Below are positions 9,935-18,233 of a stretch of DNA of 64,000 nucleotides, in pieces. The position numbers and the translations under genes are program-made. Within the stretch, counting starts at the first letter, position 1. Each line of letters starts with the position of its first letter. The DNA comes from Deltaproteobacteria bacterium (GTDB taxonomy: Bacteria; Myxococcota_C; UBA6777): assembly GCA_002731275.1 (NCBI GenBank), contig PCBK01000028.1, forward strand, positions 21,710 through 85,709, read 5' to 3'. The notes beneath the pieces are model-generated. The model worked only from the letters and a program-made list of their open reading frames with translations, made no database searches and was not told the origin of the DNA.

Positions 9935-9959
9935 GGTCGGACACAAGGCCCGACCCTAC
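9935..9959 (+). repeat. Dispersed 25-base repeat, copy 1
   Basis: The phrase GGTCGGACACAAGGCCCGAC followed by CCTAC. The reverse complement of 61503-61527 is nearly the same (GGGCGGACACAAGGCCCGCC then CCTAC). The two differences change both arms together, so the GG(T/G)CGG / CCG(A/C)CC pairing is kept. Confidence 0.6.
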
Positions 9960-10041
9960 GGGGAAAAATGCAACATCATACTCATGCGCTTACTTCGCGA
10001 GAGGACCACTTAGGCTCATAGACCCAAGACCTTTCACCCTC

Positions 10042-11088
10042 TCAACCTTCTTGCTTGCGTAGGAGCGAAGGCAGACTCAACACGAGAATGGCGACGATGA
10101 TGATCGCAGCTGCGGTGTATTGGTACGCGCTTGGAGCTGGTGCACCGAGCCACCATGTCAAGACGAGACTCGCGAGGACACCGGCCATGATACTCGAACT
10201 TCTATTCACTGGAACACAGAAGGTATTCTCTCGTTTGTTGAGCAGAATCAATCCACCAAAGATCCCCACCATCTGTGAGGACAGTCCAATCAGTACAATC
10301 CCCCAAAACGCCGGACCTAGTTGAGAGAACGCAAGACCCTTTGCGATCTCCGCCGGGAATGGACCTGGAAACAACAAGCCAATCAACACAATCACCAACA
10401 AGCTAACTGGTGCCGCGGTGAACTGTTCCTCCGCAAAGAATTGAAGTTGTTTGTTGGGGTCTTCTGACTTGGCAAGACGACTCATCAAGCGCAATCGCAC
10501 AAAATACGCCGCGAGATACACTGCAATGTCCAACGCCGCGATCAATGTGATGGAAGTCGTTCCCTTTTCGGCGAATGCCACAACCAATGCGGCCAAACTC
10601 AACGCAAGCCCTACCCACGAATACCAACGGGTCTCTCGTTGACTCACTGCATCCACGATGGGTGCCAAGATCAACAAACCACCCCGCATCAAGAGCATCG
10701 CGAACACAATACTCAACCCCGAAAAGGTATACGCCAGAGTCGTCGTCACAATAATGGCTGACGTACAGAGACCCGATAGCAATGGTCCTTTGGATGGATA
10801 GGGGATGGAGAGTGGGCCGACATTCGCTTGGTGAGCGTGCTTGATGATGCCTGTGAGCCACAAAAATAACAGCATGACACAGGTCGTCACAAGCAAACTC
10901 AAGGGCAACATTCGCGCACCAGGAACAGCCTGCGATAAGCCTGGATAGCGACCACTTGCGATCGCCTTGGTGAGTGCGCTGTATGGGATGTAGCTGGCAA
11001 AATACCCAAAGGCAAACCACCAGATCGACATATTCACTAATCGTGTGAGGAAGGGTGTTGGCAAGATCTCCTCCTGTATGGGGAACAT
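10042..11088 (-). CDS. DMT-superfamily (EamA-like) membrane transporter
   Basis: A polytopic inner-membrane protein of up to 348 residues with about ten hydrophobic helices in two halves, the usual size and layout of drug/metabolite transporter (EamA-like) permeases. It has a short Lys/Arg-rich C-terminus (LLRKQEG). No substrate can be read from the sequence. The start is uncertain: the ATG at 11088 has no clear ribosome-binding site, a GGAGGAG just inside the frame points to a TTG a few codons later, and the Met at about residue 18 (MSIWWF) is also possible. It stands alone, with repeat arrays upstream. Confidence 0.7.
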   Translation of the reverse strand: MFPIQEEILPTPFLTRLVNMSIWWFAFGYFASYIPYSALTKAIASGRYPGLSQAVPGARMLPLSLLVTTCVMLLFLWLTGIIKHAHQANVGPLSIPYPSKGPLLSGLCTSAIIVTTTLAYTFSGLSIVFAMLLMRGGLLILAPIVDAVSQRETRWYSWVGLALSLAALVVAFAEKGTTSITLIAALDIAVYLAAYFVRLRLMSRLAKSEDPNKQLQFFAEEQFTAAPVSLLVIVLIGLLFPGPFPAEIAKGLAFSQLGPAFWGIVLIGLSSQMVGIFGGLILLNKRENTFCVPVNRSSSIMAGVLASLVLTWWLGAPAPSAYQYTAAAIIIVAILVLSLPSLLRKQEG

Positions 11089-11191
11089 TCGTTGGTATCA
11101 AAAGGGGAAACCCAACAATGATAACGACATCACCACGGAAACACCACGAAAAAATGATCTTTGCTCTAAAGAACATCACACCGTCACTCGT

Positions 11192-11281
11192 CAAGCGAAG
11201 CGCGGCAGCCTACGCCGAAGGCGTCGACAGGAGGGGGAGGCAAGCGAAGCGCGCTTGGGGATGCCCGTGCATCCCCGGTAG
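11192..11281. repeat. Hairpin module, copy 2
   Basis: Close relative of copy 3 at 15791-15861, with a perfect hairpin GGGGATGC-CCGT-GCATCCCC. It is followed by short GGGCAAGCGAAGCGCGGCAG phrases and then by the first palindrome array, the same order as at copy 3. Confidence 0.8.
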
Positions 11282-11338
11282 CTGCAAGGGGCAAGCGAAG
11301 CGCGGCAGTCAGGGCAAGCGGAGCGCGGCAGCAAGTAA

Positions 11339-11480
11339 GGGCAAGTGGAAACTTGCCCCAAAAGTAAGGGCAAGTAGCAACTTGCCCGACAAAGAGCGTC
11401 AACAAGTAGCAACTTGCCCCAAAAGTAAGGGCAAGTGGAAACTTGCCCGACAAAGAGCGCCAACAAGTGGAAACTTGCCC
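11339..11480. repeat. Palindrome array 1 (five units)
   Basis: Three complete palindromes GGGCAAGT-N4-ACTTGCCC lie at 11339-11358, 11368-11387 and 11429-11448. Two 5'-shortened ones lie at about 11400-11419 and 11462-11480. The loop tetrads are GGAA and AGCA. Units are joined by short phrases such as CAAAAGTAA and GACAAAGAGCG(T/C)CAACAA. The array ends 26 bases before the stop codon of the minus-strand gene to its right. Confidence 0.9.
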
Positions 11481-11506
11481 AGGAGGTGTGTCCAAAAAAA
11501 GGAGAG

Positions 11507-11758
11507 TCAGGAGGAGGCGTTGCGGATACGTTGAAGGACGGCGTGGATGGTGCTGTCGAAGCCTTCGGGGTCGGCAGTTGCTTCGAGGGTTCTGTTGAGG
11601 CGTGCGAGATCGAATGCCCGTTGTCGACCTTCATCGGAGAGGTCATGCCAGGCCGAAGAGATGGCAAGTTCATCGGTGGAAGGAGGTCGATAGGCAGACG
11701 CAGCTTCTTCGATCAAATTGCGTTCGGGATCATCCTGTGGGGCCTTTGACTCGCTCAT
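11507..11758 (-). CDS. Small protein of unknown function coupled to the sigma-like gene
   Basis: An 83-residue acidic, probably soluble and helical protein starting MSESKAP. The start is fixed by an ATGA overlap with the stop of the sigma-factor-like gene, so the two are translationally coupled. There is no membrane segment, no Cys/His metal site and no recognisable anti-sigma motif. Position and size would suit a regulator of that sigma factor, but this is only inferred from context. Confidence 0.65.
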   Translation of the reverse strand: MSESKAPQDDPERNLIEEAASAYRPPSTDELAISSAWHDLSDEGRQRAFDLARLNRTLEATADPEGFDSTIHAVLQRIRNASS

Positions 11759-12345
11759 ACCCACTCCTGCTCCAGGTCGACACCTGCTGCACGTAAACAC
11801 TCCAACAAGAACTTCCTCGCACGAGAGAAGTTTTGCAAGAATGTATTTTTACGCATCGACAGCGCTTGTGCAAGGTGCAGGTCAGCCTCTCCACCCTGGC
11901 TGTGGATCCTCGCCTTGAACACTTGCTTCGGTTTCTCCGGCAACTTCTCCTCACAATCCTGAAGCGCACGACGCAACATCGGATCCGGTGGAGATGGAGG
12001 TGGGCCATCGGATTGGGATTCGAGCTGCTTCTCCAGCGTCCTGTCTGGTGCGTATTGAACGCGTTTGTGCTTCCTCGCCTCACTGATCGCGAGATTCCTG
12101 GTGATCCGCAGTGAGACACGCAACAACGTGTTTGGCTTGCCATCAGGTTCGACCTTGGGGGCGATCTGCCATGTCCGTAACAGCGCCTCCTGTAGGACGG
12201 CTTCTGTGTCCACACTTGTCGCGAAGGACTGCAAACTACCACGCAAAAGACGCTGTGCACCTCGCATCCAATGACCAAATGCTACTTCATTGCCCGCGAC
12301 AATGTCAGCGAGGTAGATGTCGAGATCCGCTGTTTTGCTGGCCAC
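11755..12345 (-). CDS. ECF-like RNA polymerase sigma factor
   Basis: A 196-residue protein with the outline of an extracytoplasmic-function sigma factor. It has a region-2-like N-terminal part ('EAVLQEALLRTWQIAP', 'LRVSLRITRNLAI'), a Pro-rich linker, and a C-terminal helical region ('MRKNTFLQNFSRARKFL') in the place of region 4. I chose the GTG at 12345 because GAGGAG lies 9 bases upstream. The gene then overlaps the end of the VIT/VWA gene by about 40 bases and overlaps the following small gene by ATGA. The C-terminal part is diverged, so specificity is unknown. It probably controls a signalling regulon together with its two neighbours. Confidence 0.7.
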   Translation of the reverse strand: MASKTADLDIYLADIVAGNEVAFGHWMRGAQRLLRGSLQSFATSVDTEAVLQEALLRTWQIAPKVEPDGKPNTLLRVSLRITRNLAISEARKHKRVQYAPDRTLEKQLESQSDGPPPSPPDPMLRRALQDCEEKLPEKPKQVFKARIHSQGGEADLHLAQALSMRKNTFLQNFSRARKFLLECLRAAGVDLEQEWV

Positions 12346-15300
12346 GATCCTGTGCTCCTCGTGTGTCTTGTTGCTGTTGTTTCGTCCCTGACTGTGGCGC
12401 GGCGATGAATGTATACGCCAACCACGCACCCAATCCGAAGATGAATGCTATCACAATCCACACCCACATGGATACAGATGATGAACGTTTTGCTCTCAAT
12501 GTCGGTGCTTCCGCTTCTGCGCGTCCTCCACTCCACATGTCCTCCTGGCTTCCTTGTGGAGGAGCAGACAAACTCTCAAGAGCATCATCCTCTTTCTTTT
12601 CAGAAGAAGCCTCTGTCTCCGAGGCTTGTGGTTGAGCCCGTGGAGCTGGGGGAGGTGCTGCGATAGATGATGCTGATGGTGCCTCTGAAGACGGTCTGTA
12701 CGATGTCCCCGAAGACTGTGGAGAGGGCATCGCTGGGGGACTCATTGAATAGGCTGCGAACTCGGACGATTCATTGTCCACATCGATGAGAGACGACACC
12801 ACTTCGCTGGGCTCTTCACTTGCTGCGATAGGTTCGACCGAAGGTGCCGGAGGCTGCATGTCCGGTATCATGTCACCGTCATCATCGTCTTCGTCGAATG
12901 CCGCACCGTACAATTCATCACTGACGTCGATGGATGCGCTGAAGAGTTGATCGCTGCTCTCCATTCGTTCGCGGAGTTGATATGAACGATTTCGTCGCAA
13001 GAATGGCTCATCTTCTTCTGACTCTTCTGCCTCTTCCTCTGAGATGACTTGTGGGATATCGGCGCTTAGGACAGTGGCGTCATCTTCAAAGTCCCCGAGG
13101 AACAGCTCGCTCGAATCTTGGATATCAAATTCATCGCTCAGATCAAGTCCATCCATGAATCCAGTTGAGAGCGTTTCAGTCGGCAGCTCAGGTTCTTCTG
13201 TGTCAGGCTCAAATGGTGAAGGTGTTGAGGGCGATGGTGGAGGTGCCATGTTTTGTGGTCTCCCTCCAGGAAGGATACCGCCGAGGTCTTTCTCTGTGTC
13301 AGGCAATCCACCTCCAAAGCTTGGTGGTTGTTCATTTTTTGCTGCCCCAAAGCCAATGGTTGTTTGGGGTTCTTGTGGTGTTGCTTGCTTGATTTCGCGT
13401 CCATAGCTCTCGGCGAGCTCTGTGGCTTGTTCGACAGAGAGCTCTTTGTCGGCGCTGGCCATCACGCCTTTTTGAATCAGTTTTCTCGTCACATCTGTAG
13501 CTCTCACACCCATTTTGTGGGCAAGGTCGCCAACGGACATATTCTCTTCTATGCTGACGCTGACAGGTTGGCTCTTGGCTGGCATGGGGATACTTTTTTT
13601 CTTCCCTCTCTCCGAAGCGAGACTTCTTCCGCGTCTTGTGGGTTTGACCTTCCTCTTTTCGTCGCGCTTTTTATGACTTGATCTTTCAGCTCGTTTGGGT
13701 TTGGGTTTGGCCGTTCCTTTGAAGGTGTGGGAGGTCTCTTTGTCTTTCTCTTTCTCCAAAGAGGCGCCTCGTAGACCGATGCCTTCGGTGGAGAGGCCGA
13801 ATGGGATCTCGTGTGGCATCTCTTCTTCGATGAGTGGGCCTTCTACTTTGGGTGGCAAGACCTCATCGACTGCGACCCACGACGTCAGTCGGCTTGCCAC
13901 CTGAAAATCCAGGGCGACTCGTTCGATCTGTGTGTCCACTTCGCTGACACGGTGTGTGGCGGCTCTCTTCATCTCAAGATCTTCGATCCACTCGCGTCCA
14001 AAACAGTTCTTGATCGCGACATTTCCTTGCCCTGGATGGGTCTCTTGTACACGCAATGTTTGGTGGTAGAGACCTTGTGCGGTTCGACCTTCGATCTCGA
14101 TCGTGTCGCAGTGTTCGGCACACTGGAACAATATCCTTGAAGGCGAATCGGCGTACATATCGGGCAGACGCATCGGTCTGTGTGAGATATCTCCCTTCGC
14201 TTTGAGCGTGATGTCTGTCAGGATGGGCGCAGTCAATCGACGAAGCAGGCGGTCTGCGACAGCTTGTGGGTCTTCGCCGTGATCGAGGATCAGCTCCACA
14301 CCTCGACCTGCTCGTGCGGCGGGTTTGGTCAGGGCTTGATTGACGGATGAACCGACACCAATCGTGTGCAGTCGTGATTCTGTGGGGAGTCGTTCGAGGA
14401 GCGCCTGGATAATCTCCGATTCAAAGCCGATATATCCATCAGTGATCAGGATGACCTGTCTTTGCGAGTCCTCTCGAAGGGGCTGCATCGCCTCCATAAT
14501 CGCCGTGTGCATCTCTGTGCCGCCGCTGGCGTACAGGGCGTTGAGCCAATCGAAGGCTTCACCAATATGCTTGGGGGTTGCGTGAAGAGATTGTTCTCGC
14601 CAGCGTTTGGGGTAGGAACCAAATTCAATGAGCTCAAACTGGTCTTCTTCTCGGAGTGTTTTGAGGACGAGTTTGGTCAATGTGACGGCCTGTCTGAGTG
14701 GTGCGCCGCCCATCGAGCCGCTAGTATCGAGCAAGAAGATCAGGTCACGAGGGATGTGTTCATCTGGTTTTTTGTGTTTGGGTGGGACGAAGGTCAGCAA
14801 TCCAAAGCGAGAGAAGACGCCGCCAACAGGTGTTTCGGCATGATACATATCGATGCTGTGTTTCATTTGTGCTGTGGAGACGGGCCACCGGACGACGATA
14901 TCTCTATCGAGTTTGACGCCAAAGGGGGCGTTGATTTCGACGAATGTGTCTTCACCTTCGGGTTGACTGTTGATGTCGTGTGAGGGGGAGGTTGGTATAC
15001 TTTCGAGTGTATCACCGATGGAGAGGGCGATTTGCGTGCGTGTTTTGATGTCGTCTTCGGTCATGGTGACGCCGATCTTTTCGCTGTCTTTGACACGTCC
15101 TTGTGCGCCCATGTAGCGGTATCCAACGACAGTGGGAAAGCGCCATTCCCAGGCACCTTCTGGGAGCCAGTCGAGCATTTGGTCGATGGAGACCTCGCAG
15201 ACGATGGTGTCTTCGGGTGGGATATTGCCGACCTCTTGTTGGAATTGGTTGCTTCGGTCTTGTTCGAGGAGGCTGGCGACTTTGCCTTGGAGGATGGCTC

Positions 15301-15619
15301 TCTCGAAGCGCTCTCTGGCCTGTTTCTTTTTATCGACTTCGCCTGTGATTTTGCGTCCATCAAAAGAGAATCCGAAGCCACTGACGGCTCCATTTGCGGG
15401 GAGTGGGAGTTTATAGGTGACGAGGAGGGGTTGTGTGTGTGGGTTGAAGAAGACTTGTTTTAATGTGACGCGGGCGATGCCTCCTTTGGCAGTGATTGTG
15501 AGATCGGTGAATTTGAGGGGGAGAGCCCGACCATCTGTGGTGATCAATTGACCACCGTGAGCAGGCGCAGGTTGAACTGTTGCGTGGGGGTTTGTGTGAT
15601 TTTGTGTCAAAGGTCGCAT
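12305..15619 (-). CDS. VIT and von Willebrand A domain membrane protein with IF2_N-like insert
   Basis: A 1104-residue protein. The N-terminus is a VIT domain (inter-alpha-trypsin type; KQVFFNPHTQPLLVTYKLPL). A von Willebrand A domain follows with an intact MIDAS motif DTSGS near residue 300. After a Lys/Arg-rich stretch, residues ~685-743 resemble the N-terminal domain of translation factor IF-2 (VGDLAHKMG, DVTRKLIQKG). Next come ~300 residues of acidic, Pro/Ser-rich low complexity, then one membrane helix (MWVWIVIAFIFGLGAWLAY) near the C-terminus. The start at 15619 is fixed by AAGGAG six bases upstream; an upstream extension to 15697 has no such site. It heads a unit with the sigma factor. 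VIT-VWA proteins bind ligands through metal; the target is unknown. Confidence 0.85.
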   Translation of the reverse strand: MRPLTQNHTNPHATVQPAPAHGGQLITTDGRALPLKFTDLTITAKGGIARVTLKQVFFNPHTQPLLVTYKLPLPANGAVSGFGFSFDGRKITGEVDKKKQARERFERAILQGKVASLLEQDRSNQFQQEVGNIPPEDTIVCEVSIDQMLDWLPEGAWEWRFPTVVGYRYMGAQGRVKDSEKIGVTMTEDDIKTRTQIALSIGDTLESIPTSPSHDINSQPEGEDTFVEINAPFGVKLDRDIVVRWPVSTAQMKHSIDMYHAETPVGGVFSRFGLLTFVPPKHKKPDEHIPRDLIFLLDTSGSMGGAPLRQAVTLTKLVLKTLREEDQFELIEFGSYPKRWREQSLHATPKHIGEAFDWLNALYASGGTEMHTAIMEAMQPLREDSQRQVILITDGYIGFESEIIQALLERLPTESRLHTIGVGSSVNQALTKPAARAGRGVELILDHGEDPQAVADRLLRRLTAPILTDITLKAKGDISHRPMRLPDMYADSPSRILFQCAEHCDTIEIEGRTAQGLYHQTLRVQETHPGQGNVAIKNCFGREWIEDLEMKRAATHRVSEVDTQIERVALDFQVASRLTSWVAVDEVLPPKVEGPLIEEEMPHEIPFGLSTEGIGLRGASLEKEKDKETSHTFKGTAKPKPKRAERSSHKKRDEKRKVKPTRRGRSLASERGKKKSIPMPAKSQPVSVSIEENMSVGDLAHKMGVRATDVTRKLIQKGVMASADKELSVEQATELAESYGREIKQATPQEPQTTIGFGAAKNEQPPSFGGGLPDTEKDLGGILPGGRPQNMAPPPSPSTPSPFEPDTEEPELPTETLSTGFMDGLDLSDEFDIQDSSELFLGDFEDDATVLSADIPQVISEEEAEESEEDEPFLRRNRSYQLRERMESSDQLFSASIDVSDELYGAAFDEDDDDGDMIPDMQPPAPSVEPIAASEEPSEVVSSLIDVDNESSEFAAYSMSPPAMPSPQSSGTSYRPSSEAPSASSIAAPPPAPRAQPQASETEASSEKKEDDALESLSAPPQGSQEDMWSGGRAEAEAPTLRAKRSSSVSMWVWIVIAFIFGLGAWLAYTFIAAPQSGTKQQQQDTRGAQDRGQQNSGSRHLPR

Positions 15620-15790
15620 CGTGTTCTCCTTATCCATCGCTGGATACATTGTACTCGAAATGGATTGTGGTGGGTGATCCACCTTTCGGCTGAACAACGC
15701 AGAGCCTTCAGATCTGGTGACAAACTTTTTTGAAAAAAATACAAATATCTTTGATGTGATTGTTTTTTATAGGAAAAAAGACTTTCCCAA

Positions 15791-15861
15791 CACGCCGAAG
15801 GCGTCAACAGGAGGGGGAGGCAAGCGGAGCGCGCCTGGGGATGCCCATGCATCCCCGGTAG
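15791..15861. repeat. Hairpin module, copy 3
   Basis: Nearly identical to copy 2, with hairpin GGGGATGC-CCAT-GCATCCCC. The difference from copy 2 falls in the loop. As in copy 2, GGGGCAAGCGAAGCGCGGCAG-type sequence and then a palindrome array follow. Confidence 0.85.
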
Positions 15862-15895
15862 CTGCAAGGGGCAAGCGAAGCGCGGCAGTCAGTAA

Positions 15896-16327
15896 GGGCA
15901 AGTGGCAACTTGCCCGACAAAGAGCGCCAGTAAGGGCAAGTGGAAACTTGCCCGACAAAGCGCGGCAGCCAGTAAGTAAGGGCAAGTGGAAACTTGCCCC
16001 AAAAGAGCGTCAGTAAGTGGCAACTTGCCCGACAAAGAGCGTCAGTAAGGGCAAGTGGCCACTTGCCCGACAAAGAGCGCCAGTAAGGGCAAGTGGCAAC
16101 TTGCCCGACAAAGAGCGCCAGTAAGGGCAAGTGGCAACTTGCCCGACGAAGAGCGCCAGTCAGCAAGGGCAAGTGGCAACTTGCCCAAGAGGTGTGCCAG
16201 CAAGTGGCAACTTGCCCGACAAAGAGCGTCAGTAAGGGCAAGTGGCCACTTGCCCGACAAAGAGCGGCAGTCAGCAAGGGCAAGTGGAAACTTGCCCCAA
16301 AAGAGCGTCAGTAAGTGGCAACTTGCC
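15896..16327. repeat. Palindrome array 2 (twelve units)
   Basis: Nine full copies of GGGCAAGT-N4-ACTTGCCC begin at 15896, 15934, 15980, 16049, 16087, 16125, 16167, 16236 and 16278. Three shortened ones lie near 16013, 16199 and 16312. Typical spacing is 38 bases with an 18-base linker GACAAAGAGCGCCAGTAA. Loop tetrads are GGCA, GGAA and GGCC; with GGCC the unit is a perfect 20-base palindrome. The array lies between the stop of the SGNH gene and the start region of the VIT/VWA gene. Confidence 0.93.
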
Positions 16328-16347
16328 TGACAGGTGTCCATGCCCGA

Positions 16348-18042
16348 TCAAAAAGCCTGCAGAGCGCACATCTTTTTGATCGCGGTAGTGGCCCAAAGCT
16401 CGGAGCCACAGCTTGTCATGTGTAGACCATCGCTGACATTGAAGCTGCTACAGGTGGATTGAGAAGACAGCTCACTAATTGTGGTGATCAGGTGACATTT
16501 TACATGGGTGTTGCTGTTGATTGCGTCACGAATCCAGCCTTCCATGTTGCGTTTTTTGGTCATATACTTTGTCGCGCCAACAGTCGGTGCGATCCAGAAG
16601 CACAGACTACCAGCGGGCATTTGGTTGAGCATATCGTTGACCTTGTTCTTCACGTAGGTCGATGAAAAACCGAGGCTGTTGTCTCCGAGTGCGACGACGA
16701 ATGCGTTGGGTTTATGGACTTCAACGCGCTTCTCAAAGATCGACTTACTTGAGGACGTAATTCCTGAACACAGCGCTGCACCTGTCGTATTGCTCGACGC
16801 TGTACCATTTGTGTAGACCGTCGATGCGCCACAGAGCCAATTCTTGGATGAACCGGAGCGTTCGGCCCAGTGACGACATGCAGAAGAGGGTTTGGCGTAG
16901 GAGGCGACTTTGTTGTTGGAGGATTTGGCGGTCGTGCAATGACCGGCTGGCTGCTTCAGGTAATCGACGATCTTGTAGGCGAACTTTGAGCCCGAAGATT
17001 GGGAATCGCCGATAAACAAAAAGTTGTATGAACCTTGTGGAGGTGGTGGGGGAGGCGTCGTCCCTTGTGGGATACAGACATTGCGGACTCTCGTGGCGTC
17101 GTTGATACGTGAGCGAGAGACACACTGATATCCATCACGGCAAACACCAGTGCAACACTGACTGACACAATGCCCCTTGCCCTGGCTGTTGGCGATACAA
17201 AGTGTGTAGGGTTTACCGGTCTTGTCTGGACATGAAGAGGTGCAATCAAGACTACAATGACCATCTTTGTAACCTGCGCTCATAAGGCAATACCCACCTG
17301 CATAATCACATTCTTCGTTGCTCACACAAGGCTCACCGATCCATTGTGAACGGACTGGAGGTTTGGTGCTCTCTGGAACACAGACTCCCTTTTTCACAGA
17401 GGTTTGTCCAAAGCGCGCCTTGGTCTCGCAGGTGTATCCACTGCGACAGCCTGTTCCTGGGTGAATGGAGGTGTCACAGCGGCTGACACATTGACCGTTA
17501 TGGCCTGTGTCATCGGTGATACAAAGTGTGAAGGCTTTACCCGCTTTGTCTGGACAGTAACGATTACATTGTGTCGAACAGTGTCCACCTTTGTAGCCAT
17601 CTTTTTCGAGCTGGCAGAAGCCTCCAGGATAATCACATTCGGAGTCATCTGTACAAGGCTCACCGATCCATCGCAGTTTGGAGGTCGTGTTGAGCAGCTC
17701 AGGTGTCCTCGGTTTGTCATCAGGGAGCGCGGTCGAAGACTGATCGGGTGTCGTCTGTGGTGTGTCCGGTGTCGTTTGACCTGCGTCAGGTGTACTTGTC
17801 GGCTCCTGAGATGACTGAGCCGCATCTGGAAGGGGGGCGGGAGGCGTGTCGTTTTGTGTGGTGCTGGGTCGATCTTGTGCCTGACTTCCACCATCGAGAA
17901 AAACAACCGAACCACCGTCTACGATAGTCACTGTGGGTTGTTCTGTGGGATTGTTCTTGTTGCCGCGATCTGTGGGCAGCCCACAACCGATCCAAAACAG
18001 GGCTGGTAGCACAAATAGAAAGAACGAATATAACGAACGCAT
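16348..18042 (-). CDS. Cys-rich lipoprotein with C-terminal SGNH-hydrolase-like domain
   Basis: A secreted 564-residue lipoprotein. A short signal peptide ends in the lipobox-like WIGC, then comes a Thr/Pro/Gln-rich spacer. Two tandem Cys-rich modules follow, each opening with 'WIGEPC' and containing about ten cysteines in the same order. The last ~230 residues look like an SGNH/GDSL esterase fold: GDSQSSG (nucleophile block), ALGDNSLGF and SDGLHMTSCG (Asp/His block). The ATG at 18042 has GGGAG nine bases upstream. A shorter paralogue with a single Cys-rich module lies at 39902-41194. It probably acts on esterified glycans at the cell surface, but the substrate is unknown. Confidence 0.8.
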   Translation of the reverse strand: MRSLYSFFLFVLPALFWIGCGLPTDRGNKNNPTEQPTVTIVDGGSVVFLDGGSQAQDRPSTTQNDTPPAPLPDAAQSSQEPTSTPDAGQTTPDTPQTTPDQSSTALPDDKPRTPELLNTTSKLRWIGEPCTDDSECDYPGGFCQLEKDGYKGGHCSTQCNRYCPDKAGKAFTLCITDDTGHNGQCVSRCDTSIHPGTGCRSGYTCETKARFGQTSVKKGVCVPESTKPPVRSQWIGEPCVSNEECDYAGGYCLMSAGYKDGHCSLDCTSSCPDKTGKPYTLCIANSQGKGHCVSQCCTGVCRDGYQCVSRSRINDATRVRNVCIPQGTTPPPPPPQGSYNFLFIGDSQSSGSKFAYKIVDYLKQPAGHCTTAKSSNNKVASYAKPSSACRHWAERSGSSKNWLCGASTVYTNGTASSNTTGAALCSGITSSSKSIFEKRVEVHKPNAFVVALGDNSLGFSSTYVKNKVNDMLNQMPAGSLCFWIAPTVGATKYMTKKRNMEGWIRDAINSNTHVKCHLITTISELSSQSTCSSFNVSDGLHMTSCGSELWATTAIKKMCALQAF

Positions 18043-18233
18043 GGGGTTTCGCTCCCGTGTGATGGTGGATGGACACAACTTCTTATCAAGAAGGGTGATG
18101 TCTTTGTATCGTCATCTTGATACAGTTTGTTGCTAAAGTACACGAGTTTTTTGAAAATGTGTAATGTTTTTTGATGGGACGATGTCTTGAAGGTGGGGGT
18201 GGGAGCTTGTTTTTCTCGTAGGGATGGGAGGTG

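Larger units (their letters stand above)
9382..10041. other. Gap with terminator and dispersed repeats
   Basis: No credible gene. The stretch holds a terminator-like hairpin at 9464-9489, one copy of the GGGGAT hairpin module (9782-9875) and a 25-base dispersed repeat (9935-9959) that recurs at 61503-61527. The open frames here have no ribosome-binding sites and run through the repeats. Confidence 0.6.
11089..11506. other. Repeat-filled gap upstream of the transporter
   Basis: This stretch holds copy 2 of the hairpin module and the first array of GGGCAAGT palindromes. The remaining ~100 bases next to the transporter have no recognisable promoter that I could defend. Confidence 0.6.
15620..16347. 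other. Repeat-filled gap upstream of the VIT/VWA gene
   Basis: It contains copy 3 of the hairpin module and the second, longer palindrome array. An AT-rich segment at 15720-15780 next to the VIT/VWA start is the likely promoter region, though I could not assign -35 and -10 boxes with confidence. Open frames across the array are by-products of its repeat length. Confidence 0.6.

Noticed and set aside
15896..16327. CRISPR array
   Set aside because: The repeating unit is palindromic with near-identical linkers, not identical repeats with unique spacers, and there are no cas adaptation genes. The Cas4-like gene is 6.5 kb away and has a different architecture.
16055..16330. 91-codon frame across the palindrome array
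   Set aside because: Open only because of the repeat sequence and spacing; no start signal and a repetitive, basic product.
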